From: CAZNYN01 sp964422205 | GTDB lineage: Bacteria > Synergistota > Synergistia > Synergistales > Synergistaceae | Reading direction: 5' to 3' | NCBI GenBank assembly: GCA_964422205.1 | Contig: CAYRAI010000015.1 | Coordinates: 1-52,070, forward strand | Length of the DNA: 52,070 bases | Translations under genes and position numbers: made by a program | Part shown: positions 44,015 to 52,070 of the stretch, piece after piece | How positions within the stretch are numbered: the first letter of the stretch is position 1 | How the letters are laid out: each line of letters starts with the position of its first letter | The notes under the pieces: generated by a model | Seen by the model: the letters and a program-made list of their open reading frames with translations, nothing else | Database searches by the model: none | What the model was told of the DNA's origin: nothing

Positions 44015-44872
44015 GTGAAAATCCAAGTCACGCTTACCGCGGAAGGGGCTAAAAGATTCATAGCAAAAGCCATTGCCCAGCTTCCCGAGGTGCAAAGCGC
44101 GATGACAAACGGCAGGATACTCCTAAAGGGCAGCACCACAGTCTCCGCCGTATCCGAAATTCTTTGCGGCGTGCCGCTTCGTATCTGCGGAAGAATAGAC
44201 CCGCTCGGCACCGCAACGGCAAACAAAAAGACGAACGGTGCTCACTCTCTTATGCTTAACAGGGGAGAACCCCAAAACATAGACTCGTGTTTTGCCGAAG
44301 AGGCGGAGAACATGGAACCCGGAGATATATGCATAGCAGGCGCAAACCTCGTGGACATAGACGGACGGGCTGCGATAATGGCGGGAAGTCCGCTTGGCGG
44401 CGCACCCCTTCGCGTGCTGGCATCGCTGCAGACGGAAGGCGTGAGGACCATAATCGCCGCAGGACTTGAGAAATACGCCCCCTGCTGCCTTGACGACTCT
44501 CTCTCTGCGGCATCGAGAAAAGGCATAAGGCTTGCCATGGGAATGGCGTCAGGTCTTGTATCAATAGCCGGACAGGTCATAAACGAAGTGGATGCGTCAT
44601 ATATTCTTGGCGCGGAGGACGTCTGCGTCATAGGGCGCGGAGGCATAGCCGGCTGCGAAGGCGGTACGACACTTTCCGTCACGGTAAAAGACGAAATAGC
44701 GGAAGAATTTTTTGAAATGGTTCGCGAGGCAAACAGGCTCGGAGCACGCGCCGTGTCGGGCGAGAAAGAATCTCTGTCCTCCTGCCTTGCTACTCACTGC
44801 GGCCCTACGGGCGCGGGGCACAAAAGCTGCTGTTACAGGGCTGAACGTTTAAAAAACAGAAGCGGAGAGTGA
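44015..44872 (+). CDS. Uncharacterised protein with a Cys/His-rich C-terminal tail
   Basis: A 285-aa protein that I do not recognise. It has no membrane segment. The core has a Gly-rich stretch (MAGSPLGGAPLRVLASLQTE) and GRGGIAGCEGGTTL. The tail holds C257, H261, C262, H269, C272 and C273 within 17 residues, a pattern that could bind zinc or an iron-sulphur cluster. GTG start nine bases after the DUF1177 stop with a weak AGGATA site; the stop precedes aroM by four bases, so it is part of the operon. Confidence 0.72.
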   Translation: MKIQVTLTAEGAKRFIAKAIAQLPEVQSAMTNGRILLKGSTTVSAVSEILCGVPLRICGRIDPLGTATANKKTNGAHSLMLNRGEPQNIDSCFAEEAENMEPGDICIAGANLVDIDGRAAIMAGSPLGGAPLRVLASLQTEGVRTIIAAGLEKYAPCCLDDSLSAASRKGIRLAMGMASGLVSIAGQVINEVDASYILGAEDVCVIGRGGIAGCEGGTTLSVTVKDEIAEEFFEMVREANRLGARAVSGEKESLSSCLATHCGPTGAGHKSCCYRAERLKNRSGE

Positions 44873-44876
44873 CAAC

Positions 44877-45548
44877 ATGAAATATAAAGTCGGTACCGTT
44901 ACGATAGGTCAGGCCCCGAGAGTGGATATTACTCCCGACCTCAGAAAAATAGTGGGCGACGACATAGACATAGTGGAAGCAGGCGCGCTCGACGGGCTCA
45001 CATCCGAACAGATTGCCTCAATGGCTCCTCACGAGGGGGACTATGTGCTTGTGACAAGAATGGCAGACGGCACATCCGTTACAATATCTGAACATGCCGT
45101 CACACCGTTGCTGAAAGAAAAAATAAACGAGCATTTTAATAACGGAATCAACACAGTTCTGCTGCTCTGTACGGGGGAATTCCCCGGATTTGCGACAGGC
45201 GGACTCCTGCTTACTCCGCAGAAACTGCTCTTTAATTTTGTAAGCTCTGTTACATCGGGACTTAAGCTTGGTATCTTTATGCCATCCCCGGACCAGATCG
45301 TTCAGTCAACAGCACGCTGGAGCAAGGTCTCCTCAGATACAAAATCTGTAGGAGCTTCTCCCTATGTGAATCCGGAACTGACTATACCTGCCGCCGCAAA
45401 GGAACTTGCGGAGTGGGGGGCTGATGTCATAATTATGGACTGCATGGGATACAGCCTTGCTATGAAAGAAACGGTCCGTAAGATTACGGGGAAGCCTGTT
45501 ATACTTGCAAGGGCGGTAGCAGCGAGAGCACTCAGCGAACTCATATAA
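44877..45548 (+). CDS. aroM: AroM family protein
   Basis: A 223-aa AroM homologue. The family opening VGTVTIGQAPRVDITPDLR is clear. C98 in LLLCTGEFPGF and C189 in IIMDCMGYS sit 91 residues apart, a spacing like the two catalytic Cys of Asp/Glu racemases (99 in the racemase-family protein of this same cluster). In E. coli aroM lies beside aroL, but no shikimate gene is near here and its function is unknown. ATG start behind CGGAGAG. Confidence 0.87.
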   Translation: MKYKVGTVTIGQAPRVDITPDLRKIVGDDIDIVEAGALDGLTSEQIASMAPHEGDYVLVTRMADGTSVTISEHAVTPLLKEKINEHFNNGINTVLLLCTGEFPGFATGGLLLTPQKLLFNFVSSVTSGLKLGIFMPSPDQIVQSTARWSKVSSDTKSVGASPYVNPELTIPAAAKELAEWGADVIIMDCMGYSLAMKETVRKITGKPVILARAVAARALSELI

Positions 45549-45610
45549 AACAGCAGAAATTACCGCGCATATATGAAACATGACATTATACAAAGTCCGG
45601 GGGAATGAAA

Positions 45611-46567
45611 ATGTGTGATTTTATAGGAACTGCTAAAAAACTTCTCGGCGTAAATATGGGGCTTAAAGAGGGAGAAAAACTTCTTGTTCTCTACGATGAA
45701 ACAACGCTTAAAATAGGAGAGAGCCTTTTTATCGCCGGAGAAGCACTGGGAGCTGAAACACTCTCTGTAAGAATGTCTATACTGCCCGGCAATGGTGTGG
45801 AGCCGCCCTCAATAGTTTCAGAAGCAATGACAAAGGCGGATGTCGTGGTAGCTCCGCTTGGGATGTCCATCACACATACACAGGCTAGGAAAAAAGCTGC
45901 GGCTGCGGGAGTCAGAATTGCCACAATGCCGCGCATTACGGAAGATATGTTCTTTAACGGTCCCATAACAGCCGACTATACGCAGGTAGCGGAACTTACA
46001 AGAAAAGTATCGTCGCTTTTGGATAAGGCAGAAATTGCGGAAATAATCACCGGCGATGGGAAATACAGCCTCAAAATGTCGCTGAAAGAACGCAAAGGCG
46101 TGCCCAGTACCGGAGTTTATACGGAGAAGGGACAGTCCGGAAATCTCCCTTCGGGAGAGGGCTACACAGCTCCCGTTGAAGGAAGTGCGGATGGAAAGAT
46201 TCTTATAGACGGTTCCTTCGTAGGTTTCGGCAAACTCAAAGAACCGGTAGTGCTGACCTTTGAAAAAGGTCGGATGGTTCATGCCGAGGGTGCTATAGCG
46301 GAAGATCTCTATAAGATGCTCGGAGAAAATCCACTTGCCCGAAACTTAGCGGAACTTGGCATTGGCACGAACGACAAGGCAAGAGTTACAGGTGTGATAC
46401 TTGAGGATGAGAAAATATACGGCACGGTTCACATTGCTCTTGGTAGCAATGACACATTCGGAGGAACGGTGGCGGCAGGCATTCACGTGGACGGAGTGGT
46501 CAAAGAGCCTGTTCTGAAACTTGACGGAAAAACTGTGCTGGAAAAAGGTCATCTTATACTCGAATAA
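45611..46567 (+). CDS. M29-like aminopeptidase-family metalloprotein
   Basis: A 318-aa protein similar to thermophilic M29 aminopeptidases and the related 2,5-dihydroxypyridine dioxygenase group. Counted from ATG 45611, the five expected metal ligands are present: E183 (SGEGY), E248 (LAELGIG), H274 (VHIALG), and H292 and D294 (GIHVDG). It is shorter than typical M29 peptidases (about 410 aa), mainly at the N-terminus. GGGGG lies seven bases before ATG 45611; the in-frame ATG at 45605 is only one base from it. Last gene of the OPT cluster, followed by a terminator. Confidence 0.8.
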   Translation: MCDFIGTAKKLLGVNMGLKEGEKLLVLYDETTLKIGESLFIAGEALGAETLSVRMSILPGNGVEPPSIVSEAMTKADVVVAPLGMSITHTQARKKAAAAGVRIATMPRITEDMFFNGPITADYTQVAELTRKVSSLLDKAEIAEIITGDGKYSLKMSLKERKGVPSTGVYTEKGQSGNLPSGEGYTAPVEGSADGKILIDGSFVGFGKLKEPVVLTFEKGRMVHAEGAIAEDLYKMLGENPLARNLAELGIGTNDKARVTGVILEDEKIYGTVHIALGSNDTFGGTVAAGIHVDGVVKEPVLKLDGKTVLEKGHLILE

Positions 46568-46630
46568 TCACGGATATTGATTTATAAATCTTAAATAAGA
46601 TTTGCTATATGCCATATTTGAACAAAAATA

Positions 46631-46673
46631 AAAAGTCGCACTGTGTTTTATTTATTAACACAGTACGACTTTT
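46631..46673. terminator. Bidirectional terminator between the M29-like and MFS genes
   Basis: Two 17-base arms (46631-46647 and 46657-46673) pair with one mismatch around a nine-base AT-rich loop. The stem ends in AAAA/TTTT, giving T-rich ends in both directions between convergent genes. Confidence 0.82.
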
Positions 46674-46698
46674 ATATATCTCTCTGTATTAAATAAGT

Positions 46699-47841
46699 TT
46701 ATGATTTTCGCTCTCTCCACATCGGCATCCAGAGAAAATACTGTATTGCCGCGGAGCATGCAAAGGCGACTATTCCTATAGCGCGGAATGCTCCGCTTGC
46801 ACCGAAGAGCGGCGCTATGGCACCGAAGAGCAGGGGAGTCGCTACCCATCCGAAATCATAAAAGAGCAGAAATCCGCCTGTGGCTTTTGGGTGGAGCTTA
46901 ATAGGCACAATGTCGCCTATCAGCGAAAGGTGTGTTGGATATCCCATGCCGATGCCTAGCCCGAAGAGCAGACCGAAGATTACGAAGAAGAACGGAGTAG
47001 AACTGAAAGAGAGGAATAGCACGGAAAGTCCCATGAGAGCGGCAGACGGTGCGGCGAGCAGAAGCCTGGGTATGCTGTTCATCACCTTAAAGCCGAGTGT
47101 GCGTATGCAGACTGCGGCGACGGAGACAGATATCATAAAGTATGAGACAGATACGCCTCTGTCTACTGCAAGCATTGCAACGCAGAGTGTCATGCTGTCT
47201 GCTACGGACATTAATATCCCTGATAGATAAAGAGTCGGGACTCCTTTAATTTTAAACAGCTCCGAATATGTACCCCATGCCTTCTCTTTTTTCTCTACTT
47301 GGGCTGTCTCCTTCATAATGCAGCTTATGCCGAAGCAGATTGCCGCCACAAGTACCGGAAGCCACATGTAGACATAGTTGTATCCCTGCTTCAGAATCCA
47401 TTCAGACAGAGGAATGACTGTGGCCAGAGGAAACATAGAGCCTGTTGTAAAAAGGGCGAATCCCCAGCCGCGGTTCTTTTCGTCCAGTATCATGGACTGA
47501 TATGCTACTGTCGCCACAATAAATATGCTGGCGCTTACTCCCGAGACAGCACGGAAAAAGAGCAGAGGAGAGGAGAGAGACCAAGCCAGAGATATTGCCA
47601 TCCCAGCCGCAGCAGCAGCGGATATCAGAGAACTCCCCATCAGAGTTTTTCTGATGCCAGCTCTTTCCATTGTGAGACTTCCGAGCGGGCGGCATGCTAT
47701 CATTGCCATATAGAATATACTCAGAAAAAGCCCCACCTCGCCGGGAGATGCTCCGAATTTCTCATAGAGAGGGCCGAATATAAAGTATACGTTAATAAAG
47801 CAATTTATGCCGTAATAGGCAAGGAAGACCAGCAGGATCAT
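46699..47841 (-). CDS. MFS transporter
   Basis: A 380-aa protein with about twelve membrane segments. Typical MFS features: GPLYEKFGASPGEVGLFLSIF, then RPLGSLTMERAGIRKTLM (loop 2-3 motif A-like), and GLGIGMGYPTHLSL. The substrate is unknown. I chose the ATG at 47841 because it shares ATGA with the pepD stop, TM1 follows at once, and GGGAG lies 12 bases upstream. Earlier in-frame ATGs at 47877 and 47889 lie inside pepD and lack a site. The coupling with pepD suggests export of the dipeptidase products or import of its substrate. Confidence 0.78.
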   Translation of the reverse strand: MILLVFLAYYGINCFINVYFIFGPLYEKFGASPGEVGLFLSIFYMAMIACRPLGSLTMERAGIRKTLMGSSLISAAAAAGMAISLAWSLSSPLLFFRAVSGVSASIFIVATVAYQSMILDEKNRGWGFALFTTGSMFPLATVIPLSEWILKQGYNYVYMWLPVLVAAICFGISCIMKETAQVEKKEKAWGTYSELFKIKGVPTLYLSGILMSVADSMTLCVAMLAVDRGVSVSYFMISVSVAAVCIRTLGFKVMNSIPRLLLAAPSAALMGLSVLFLSFSSTPFFFVIFGLLFGLGIGMGYPTHLSLIGDIVPIKLHPKATGGFLLFYDFGWVATPLLFGAIAPLFGASGAFRAIGIVAFACSAAIQYFLWMPMWRERKS

Positions 47842-49316
47842 TTGGGCAGGCTTCTCCCTTCGGCAAGCAGTGCGCATAGGAAATCCCATGTTTTGCAGAC
47901 CGAAGATACGCTTGTGCACTCTGACGGAGAGTGGAAATACCAGCAGTTCGGCCCGATGGATATGGCATCCAGATCGCTTTTGCCTTCTATGAAGCATCCC
48001 ACTTCAAGTCCGGCATGGACAACTGTGACTGTCATGTCTGAGCCGTACTTTTCCTTGTAGATTCGCAGAGCTGTCTCTCTTAATGGTGAGACGGGCGAGA
48101 AAGCCCATCCTGGATATGCAGAGAAGGTTTCGTATTCCGCCCCCATCATTTTTGCCAGAGTTGTTATCTTTCGCACAAGGTATTCCTGTGTCGATTTAAA
48201 GGACGCTCTGATCTCATATATAATGACCAAAGTGTCCCCTTCCATGTACATTTCTCCCATGTTGTCGGAGCTTTCGACTGTTCCGGGAACGCCGCCGTTC
48301 ATCTCGGAAATACCGTCCGGCGATAATATAATTGTCGTTATAAGTTTTTTTGTATCCTCATAGGAGACGGCACTTTTCGCTCTGTCGGCTTCTTTAAGAG
48401 TCAATGTAAAATCGGGAGAGGTAGCCTCATACTCTTTTGCGAAGATTTCCGACATTTCCCTGGCGATATCTTTTAAAGCCGTGATATCCGAAGGTGCGGC
48501 AGATATTGTCGCATCGGCATAGCTTGGGATTGCAAGCCTGAATGTGCCGCCTTTAATGTATGAAAGAAGCACGGGAAATTTTGAAACGCACTCAGCCATA
48601 AATCTGCCGAGAAGGATGCTCGCGTTTCCGTGTCCTCTGTGGATGTCCTCTCCCGAGTGTCCTCCCTTAAGGCCTCTTATGCTTATGTCAAAGGTGCTCC
48701 AATCTGAGGGAAGAACTGTTTTCTCTAATTTGTGGAAAGTTTTAATGCCTATGCCCCCGCAGCTTCCTGTAAGAATTTCGCTGTCAACTGCGTGGTCAAG
48801 GTTTATCAGGTACTTAGCCTTAAGCAGTGATGTGTCGAAATTAAGAGCTCCTCCCATATCTTCCTCTTCCGATGTAGTGAAGAGAGCTTCGATGGGTGGA
48901 TGTTCAAGAGTATCTGACTCAAGAACCGAGAGGGCGTATGACATGCCTATGCCGTCATCAGCGCCTAATGTAGTCTTGCCTCCTGTGGAGAGTATGTCCC
49001 CGTCCAGTACCATTGTTATTGGGTCATTAATAAAATCGTGGTCAGAGTCGGCGCTCTTTACACATACCATGTCCATATGAGCCTGAAGCAGAATTGCGGG
49101 AGCGTCTTCATAGCCTTTTGTCGCTGCTTTGCGTATAAAGATATTGTTGCTCTTGTCTCTTGTGACATCAAGTGAGCGCTCCTTTGCCCAGTTATAAAGG
49201 TATTCGCTTATTTTTTCTTCGTGAAAGCTCGGATGAGGTATTTCGCATATCTTTGCGAAGTTGCGGAAAACGGTATGAGTTAGAAGTTCATCGGTGTTTG
49301 AAAATGAACGTGTCAT
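47838..49316 (-). CDS. pepD: Xaa-His (aminoacyl-histidine) dipeptidase, M20C
   Basis: A 492-aa PepD-type cytosolic zinc dipeptidase. Metal and catalytic motifs: LQAHMDMVC (H and the following Asp), TLGADDGIG (bridging Asp), TTSEEEDMGG (general-base Glu and ligand), INLDHA and a C-terminal HAGLEVG. Length and motifs fit the family well. ATG start behind AAAGGA. Translationally coupled to the MFS gene and divergent from the YfcC-family gene. Confidence 0.94.
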   Translation of the reverse strand: MTRSFSNTDELLTHTVFRNFAKICEIPHPSFHEEKISEYLYNWAKERSLDVTRDKSNNIFIRKAATKGYEDAPAILLQAHMDMVCVKSADSDHDFINDPITMVLDGDILSTGGKTTLGADDGIGMSYALSVLESDTLEHPPIEALFTTSEEEDMGGALNFDTSLLKAKYLINLDHAVDSEILTGSCGGIGIKTFHKLEKTVLPSDWSTFDISIRGLKGGHSGEDIHRGHGNASILLGRFMAECVSKFPVLLSYIKGGTFRLAIPSYADATISAAPSDITALKDIAREMSEIFAKEYEATSPDFTLTLKEADRAKSAVSYEDTKKLITTIILSPDGISEMNGGVPGTVESSDNMGEMYMEGDTLVIIYEIRASFKSTQEYLVRKITTLAKMMGAEYETFSAYPGWAFSPVSPLRETALRIYKEKYGSDMTVTVVHAGLEVGCFIEGKSDLDAISIGPNCWYFHSPSECTSVSSVCKTWDFLCALLAEGRSLPK

Positions 49317-49341
49317 AAAATTCAGTCCTTTCAGCCATCCG

Positions 49342-49404
49342 GCTTAAATAGATATATACGAGATTCTGGTTTGTGATTTTAACATGGTTAAGCTTAAATA
49401 GATA
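49342..49404. repeat. 13-bp direct repeat 50 bp apart, pepD/YfcC intergenic region
   Basis: GCTTAAATAGATA occurs at 49342-49354 and 49392-49404. The two copies are exactly 50 bases apart, close to five helical turns, in the 215-base divergent region. They could be binding sites for a regulator such as the nearby AraC-family protein, which typically recognises direct repeats. Confidence 0.55.
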
Positions 49405-49531
49405 GATAATTTATGTTATGTTAATATTTTTATAAAATCGGTCAATCTCCGAATAGAAAAATTCCACAAAAATAGTAATACTAATCATGCTTCCAAAAAC
49501 AGCTTCATTAAATATACATAGGAGGGTCACC

Positions 49532-50929
49532 ATGCAAAAGACAAGAAAGTTTTCAATGCTTGAACCACTTTCACTGTTGTTCGCTCTAATCCTTATTGCA
49601 GCGGTCTGCACATACGTTCTGCCTGCGGGAGAATTTAACAGGGTGGAAAACGCGGAGACGGGAAGAATGGTAGTTGTGGCTGATTCATTCCACACAATCG
49701 AACAGTCCCCCGTAGATCTTTTCAGTGTCTTTAAGTCATTCCCCAAGGGTATGGAAGAAGCCGGATATATTATGTTCTTCCTCCTTATTATAGGCGGTGC
49801 TTTCAGTGTTTTGGAAGCTACAGGCGCAATAACTGTCGCTATGGGGTCTGTGATAAAGCGAATGGCGGGACGGGAAACTTTAATGATTCCTGTTCTGATG
49901 TTCATATTCTCCCTCGGAGGCTGCTTCATAGGCATGGCAGAAGAGATGCTGGTATTCCTGCCCATGGTGCTGGCAATATGTCTTACAATGGGATTTGACT
50001 CAATAACCGCCGTCGCGATATGTATGCTCGGAGCAGGCGCGGGCTTTGCCGGAACTCTTACAAACCCCTTCACGATAGGAGTCGCACAGGGCATAGCCGG
50101 TCTTCCCCTTTTCTCCGGAATAGAATTCAGAGCGATAATATACGTAGTCATCGTTGCGGTCGGCATTGCGTATGTATGGTTCTACGCAAATAAAATTAAA
50201 AAAGATCCGACAAAAAGCCCGACTTACGAAATTGACAAGACTCTCGAATTCCGCATAGACATCGACAATATTCCCGAAATGACAACAAGGCACAAGCTCG
50301 TACTCCTTGCTTTCACAGCCGCTATAGTCTCAATAGTATTCGGAGTCGTCAAGCTTGGCTTCTATATTGAAGAGCTTGGTGCAATCTTTATCATACTGAC
50401 AGTCGTGGCGGGAGTTCTTGGCGGACTCTATCCGGACGAGATAGCACAGGAATTCACAAAAGGCGCGGGAAACTTTGTCGGAGCCGCTCTTATAGTCGGA
50501 TTTGCAAGAGTCATAGTTGTAATTCTTGATGCCGGCCACGTAATGGATACAATAATTAACGGGCTCTCCTATATGGTAAAAATTCTTCCTCCGTCGTTTG
50601 CCGCTGCAGGTATGTTTGTCGTACAGACAATAATCAGCTTCATAGTAAGCTCCGGCTCGGGACAGGCCGCACTTACAATGCCGATCATGGCGCCTCTTGC
50701 GGACGTTGTCGGAGTTACAAGGCAGACAGCCGTTCTCTGCTTCCAGTTTGCCGACGCCTTCTCAAACAACATGACAGTTACATCAACAGAGATAATGGCA
50801 GCTATCGCAATGGCAAAAATTCCCTGGACGACATGGGCTAAATGGTTCCTCCCTCTCTTCTCGCTCTGGAGCCTTATCGCTCTCGTGTTCATAATGATAT
50901 CAGTGGCAATAGGATATGGCCCGTTCTAA
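49532..50929 (+). CDS. YfcC-family (C4-dicarboxylate/arginine-ornithine-like) transporter
   Basis: A 465-aa polytopic protein with about twelve membrane segments. The YfcC family shows in VLPAGEFNR near the N-terminus, GGCFIGMAEEMLVFLPM, AGAGFAGTLTNPFTIGVAQGIAGLPLFSG and SSGSGQAALTMPIMAPLADVVGV. Relatives exchange arginine for ornithine or carry peptides and C4 acids; the substrate here is unknown. ATG 49532 is chosen behind AGGAGGGT; the frame is open upstream to 49487. A strong terminator follows. Confidence 0.88.
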   Translation: MQKTRKFSMLEPLSLLFALILIAAVCTYVLPAGEFNRVENAETGRMVVVADSFHTIEQSPVDLFSVFKSFPKGMEEAGYIMFFLLIIGGAFSVLEATGAITVAMGSVIKRMAGRETLMIPVLMFIFSLGGCFIGMAEEMLVFLPMVLAICLTMGFDSITAVAICMLGAGAGFAGTLTNPFTIGVAQGIAGLPLFSGIEFRAIIYVVIVAVGIAYVWFYANKIKKDPTKSPTYEIDKTLEFRIDIDNIPEMTTRHKLVLLAFTAAIVSIVFGVVKLGFYIEELGAIFIILTVVAGVLGGLYPDEIAQEFTKGAGNFVGAALIVGFARVIVVILDAGHVMDTIINGLSYMVKILPPSFAAAGMFVVQTIISFIVSSGSGQAALTMPIMAPLADVVGVTRQTAVLCFQFADAFSNNMTVTSTEIMAAIAMAKIPWTTWAKWFLPLFSLWSLIALVFIMISVAIGYGPF

Positions 50930-50963
50930 AAATATCTGAACAAAAATTAAGAAATTTTACGTA

Positions 50964-51001
50964 AAATTTAGAGCCGAACTCTCATGTTCGGCTCTAAATT
51001 T
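50964..51001 (+). terminator. Rho-independent terminator after the YfcC-family gene
   Basis: Two perfect 16-base arms (50964-50979 and 50986-51001) around a TCTCAT loop. The stem core is GC-rich and ends in AAATTT, so it may act in both directions. Confidence 0.85.
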
Positions 51002-51063
51002 GTTCTGATGTGGTAAGATTGACGAAACATTTAACATATATGAGCTGTGCCAAGGTGATAATA

Positions 51064-51969
51064 ATGATATTTCGCCCCATATATACGGACTCTACGCTTC
51101 AAGAGCTAACGGAACACGGAAAAGAGGATTTTCCCCTCTCAATGGACAGACAGTGTGTCGCGAACGAACACTGCAAATATGTTCTGCACTGGCATTACGA
51201 AGTACAAATAGGAGTTGTCACCAAAGGCTCCGTAGTCTTTCGCTCTCCCGAACATGAATGCCGCATTCTCGAAGGAGAGGGCGTCTTTATAAATTCAGGC
51301 TGCCTTCATGAGGCGGAGCCTACAGACGACAGCGAGGGAGAATACGTCTGCGTCAATTTCGACCCCAAAGTGATATCGGGATACAGCAGCAGCCTTGTAA
51401 GAAGAGAGTATATAGACCCTCTGCTGCTTTCGGACCGTTTGCAGATAGTCTTCCTAAAACAAGAGCCGTGGCACAAAGAAATATGCTCGGCGCTTCTTGA
51501 GATGGCGCGGATAATGGATGAACATTCCTATGGGCATGAGCTTGAGCTCAAAGTTATTATAAGCAAAATATGGCTCATTATCGTTAAAAACAACGAAGAA
51601 ATACTAAAAGATATTTCAAGAATATCACGTGCGGACAAAAAGCGCATGAAAACTCTGCTGGAATACATATCTGAGAACTATACGGAAAAAATAACTCTCG
51701 AAAATATCGCCGAGTCGGCCCATATCAGCAAAGGGGAGTGTTGCCGCATATTTTCGAGAATACTGCGCACAACACCCTTCAGATACCTCACCGGATACCG
51801 CATATCAAAGAGCATAAAACTTCTTACAACGGCGGATATGAGCATATCCGAAATTGCACAGCGTACCGGTTTCGGCAACAGCAGCTACTTCACAGTCTGC
51901 TTCAAAAAAGAGCTGGGAATAACTCCCAAGGAATACAGAAAGGACACATCTCCGTCAAATCACAGCTGA
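51064..51969 (+). CDS. AraC-family transcriptional regulator
   Basis: A 301-aa AraC/XylS regulator. The N-terminal cupin-like sensor (about residues 1-140) contains LHWHYEVQIGVVTKGSV and GEGVFINSGCLHE. The C-terminal DNA-binding domain has two helix-turn-helix units: ITLENIAESAHISKGECCRIFSRIL, and MSISEIAQRTGFGNSSYF followed by FKKELGITPKEYR. ATG 51064 stands five bases after AAGGTGA; an upstream in-frame start at 51010 has no site. It may control the YfcC gene, but nothing in the sequence proves this. Confidence 0.9.
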   Translation: MIFRPIYTDSTLQELTEHGKEDFPLSMDRQCVANEHCKYVLHWHYEVQIGVVTKGSVVFRSPEHECRILEGEGVFINSGCLHEAEPTDDSEGEYVCVNFDPKVISGYSSSLVRREYIDPLLLSDRLQIVFLKQEPWHKEICSALLEMARIMDEHSYGHELELKVIISKIWLIIVKNNEEILKDISRISRADKKRMKTLLEYISENYTEKITLENIAESAHISKGECCRIFSRILRTTPFRYLTGYRISKSIKLLTTADMSISEIAQRTGFGNSSYFTVCFKKELGITPKEYRKDTSPSNHS

Positions 51970-52070
51970 TTTGACATATATATCGGCGATATCCTTGTGA
52001 AAGACAACACGACAGAGTATTTGTTAAATTTCATCTCTTGCGAAAAATTGTGTGTCTATTGTATTCAAAT
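51970..52070. other. Trailing 101 bases without a supported gene
   Basis: AT-rich sequence with a TTGACA at 51970-51975 but no matching -10 at the normal distance. No complete or partial coding region can be supported before the end of the window. Confidence 0.5.

Noticed and set aside
47842..47997. Longer MFS protein starting inside pepD
   Set aside because: The extra residues are basic and not membrane-like, and their ATG or other starts lack sites; the ATGA overlap start is better.
1..52070. tRNA, rRNA, CRISPR arrays, IS elements or prophage genes
   Set aside because: I looked for cloverleaf-like sequences, regular repeats with spacers, and transposase or integrase motifs, and saw none. 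A tRNAscan and CRISPR search would settle this.

Overview
The window reads as a chromosome segment of an anaerobic, amino-acid- or peptide-fermenting diderm bacterium, most likely of the phylum Synergistota. That placement is an inference. It rests on gene content: a complete Min system with MreBCD/RodA, a LapA-type membrane protein, a Rex redox repressor, a selenocysteine-containing glycine/betaine-reductase pair, and an OPT/DUF917/DUF1177/AroM cluster. Non-ATG starts (TTG, GTG) are frequent, with strong AGGAGG-type ribosome binding sites. No RNA gene, insertion sequence, phage gene or CRISPR array was seen.

Positions 1-32,760 are a dense, almost entirely plus-strand housekeeping block. In order: rqcP, a divergent enolase, rex, yajC-secD-secF (ending in a clear terminator), a LapA-like protein, recJ, a long RelA/SpoT enzyme, dtd, an MBL-fold hydrolase and radC. 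The cell-shape and division cluster mreB-mreC-mreD-mrdA-minC-minD-minE-rodA follows. After it come a radical-SAM/DUF2344 pair, rng, smc, a TrmN6-like methyltransferase, rsmI, metG, a terminator, and tatD-tgt-tsaC. Many neighbours overlap by a few bases, which suggests long operons. The block closes with a 17-bp hairpin that can terminate from both sides.

Positions 32,800-38,090 (minus strand) hold a betaine uptake and reduction operon. grdI is a proprotein with the pyruvoyl-forming Cys at residue 242. grdH is a selenoprotein whose in-frame TGA at 35713-35715 is followed by a small hairpin of the bacterial SECIS type. They are followed by a BCCT-family transporter and an uncharacterised 325-aa protein. 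The GrdA selenoprotein, component C and the Sec-insertion genes are not in the window and must be elsewhere if the system works.

Positions 38,300-46,570 (plus strand) begin with a PucR-type regulator that diverges from grdI across a 219-bp region carrying a perfect 8+8 dyad. After it come an OPT/YSL transporter, an Asp/Glu/hydantoin-racemase-family protein, DUF917, DUF1177, an unrecognised protein with a Cys/His-rich tail, AroM, and an M29-like metallopeptidase with all five metal ligands. This looks like a complete import-and-degradation pathway for an unknown peptide-like or modified amino-acid substrate. It is the best candidate here for an undescribed system.

Positions 46,600-52,070 carry a minus-strand pair (pepD dipeptidase and an MFS transporter with an ATGA overlap), a divergent YfcC-family transporter, a strong terminator and an AraC-family regulator. 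A 13-bp direct repeat with exact 50-bp periodicity lies between pepD and the YfcC gene. The 19-kb accessory part is therefore organised around importing and fermenting peptides, amino acids and betaine.
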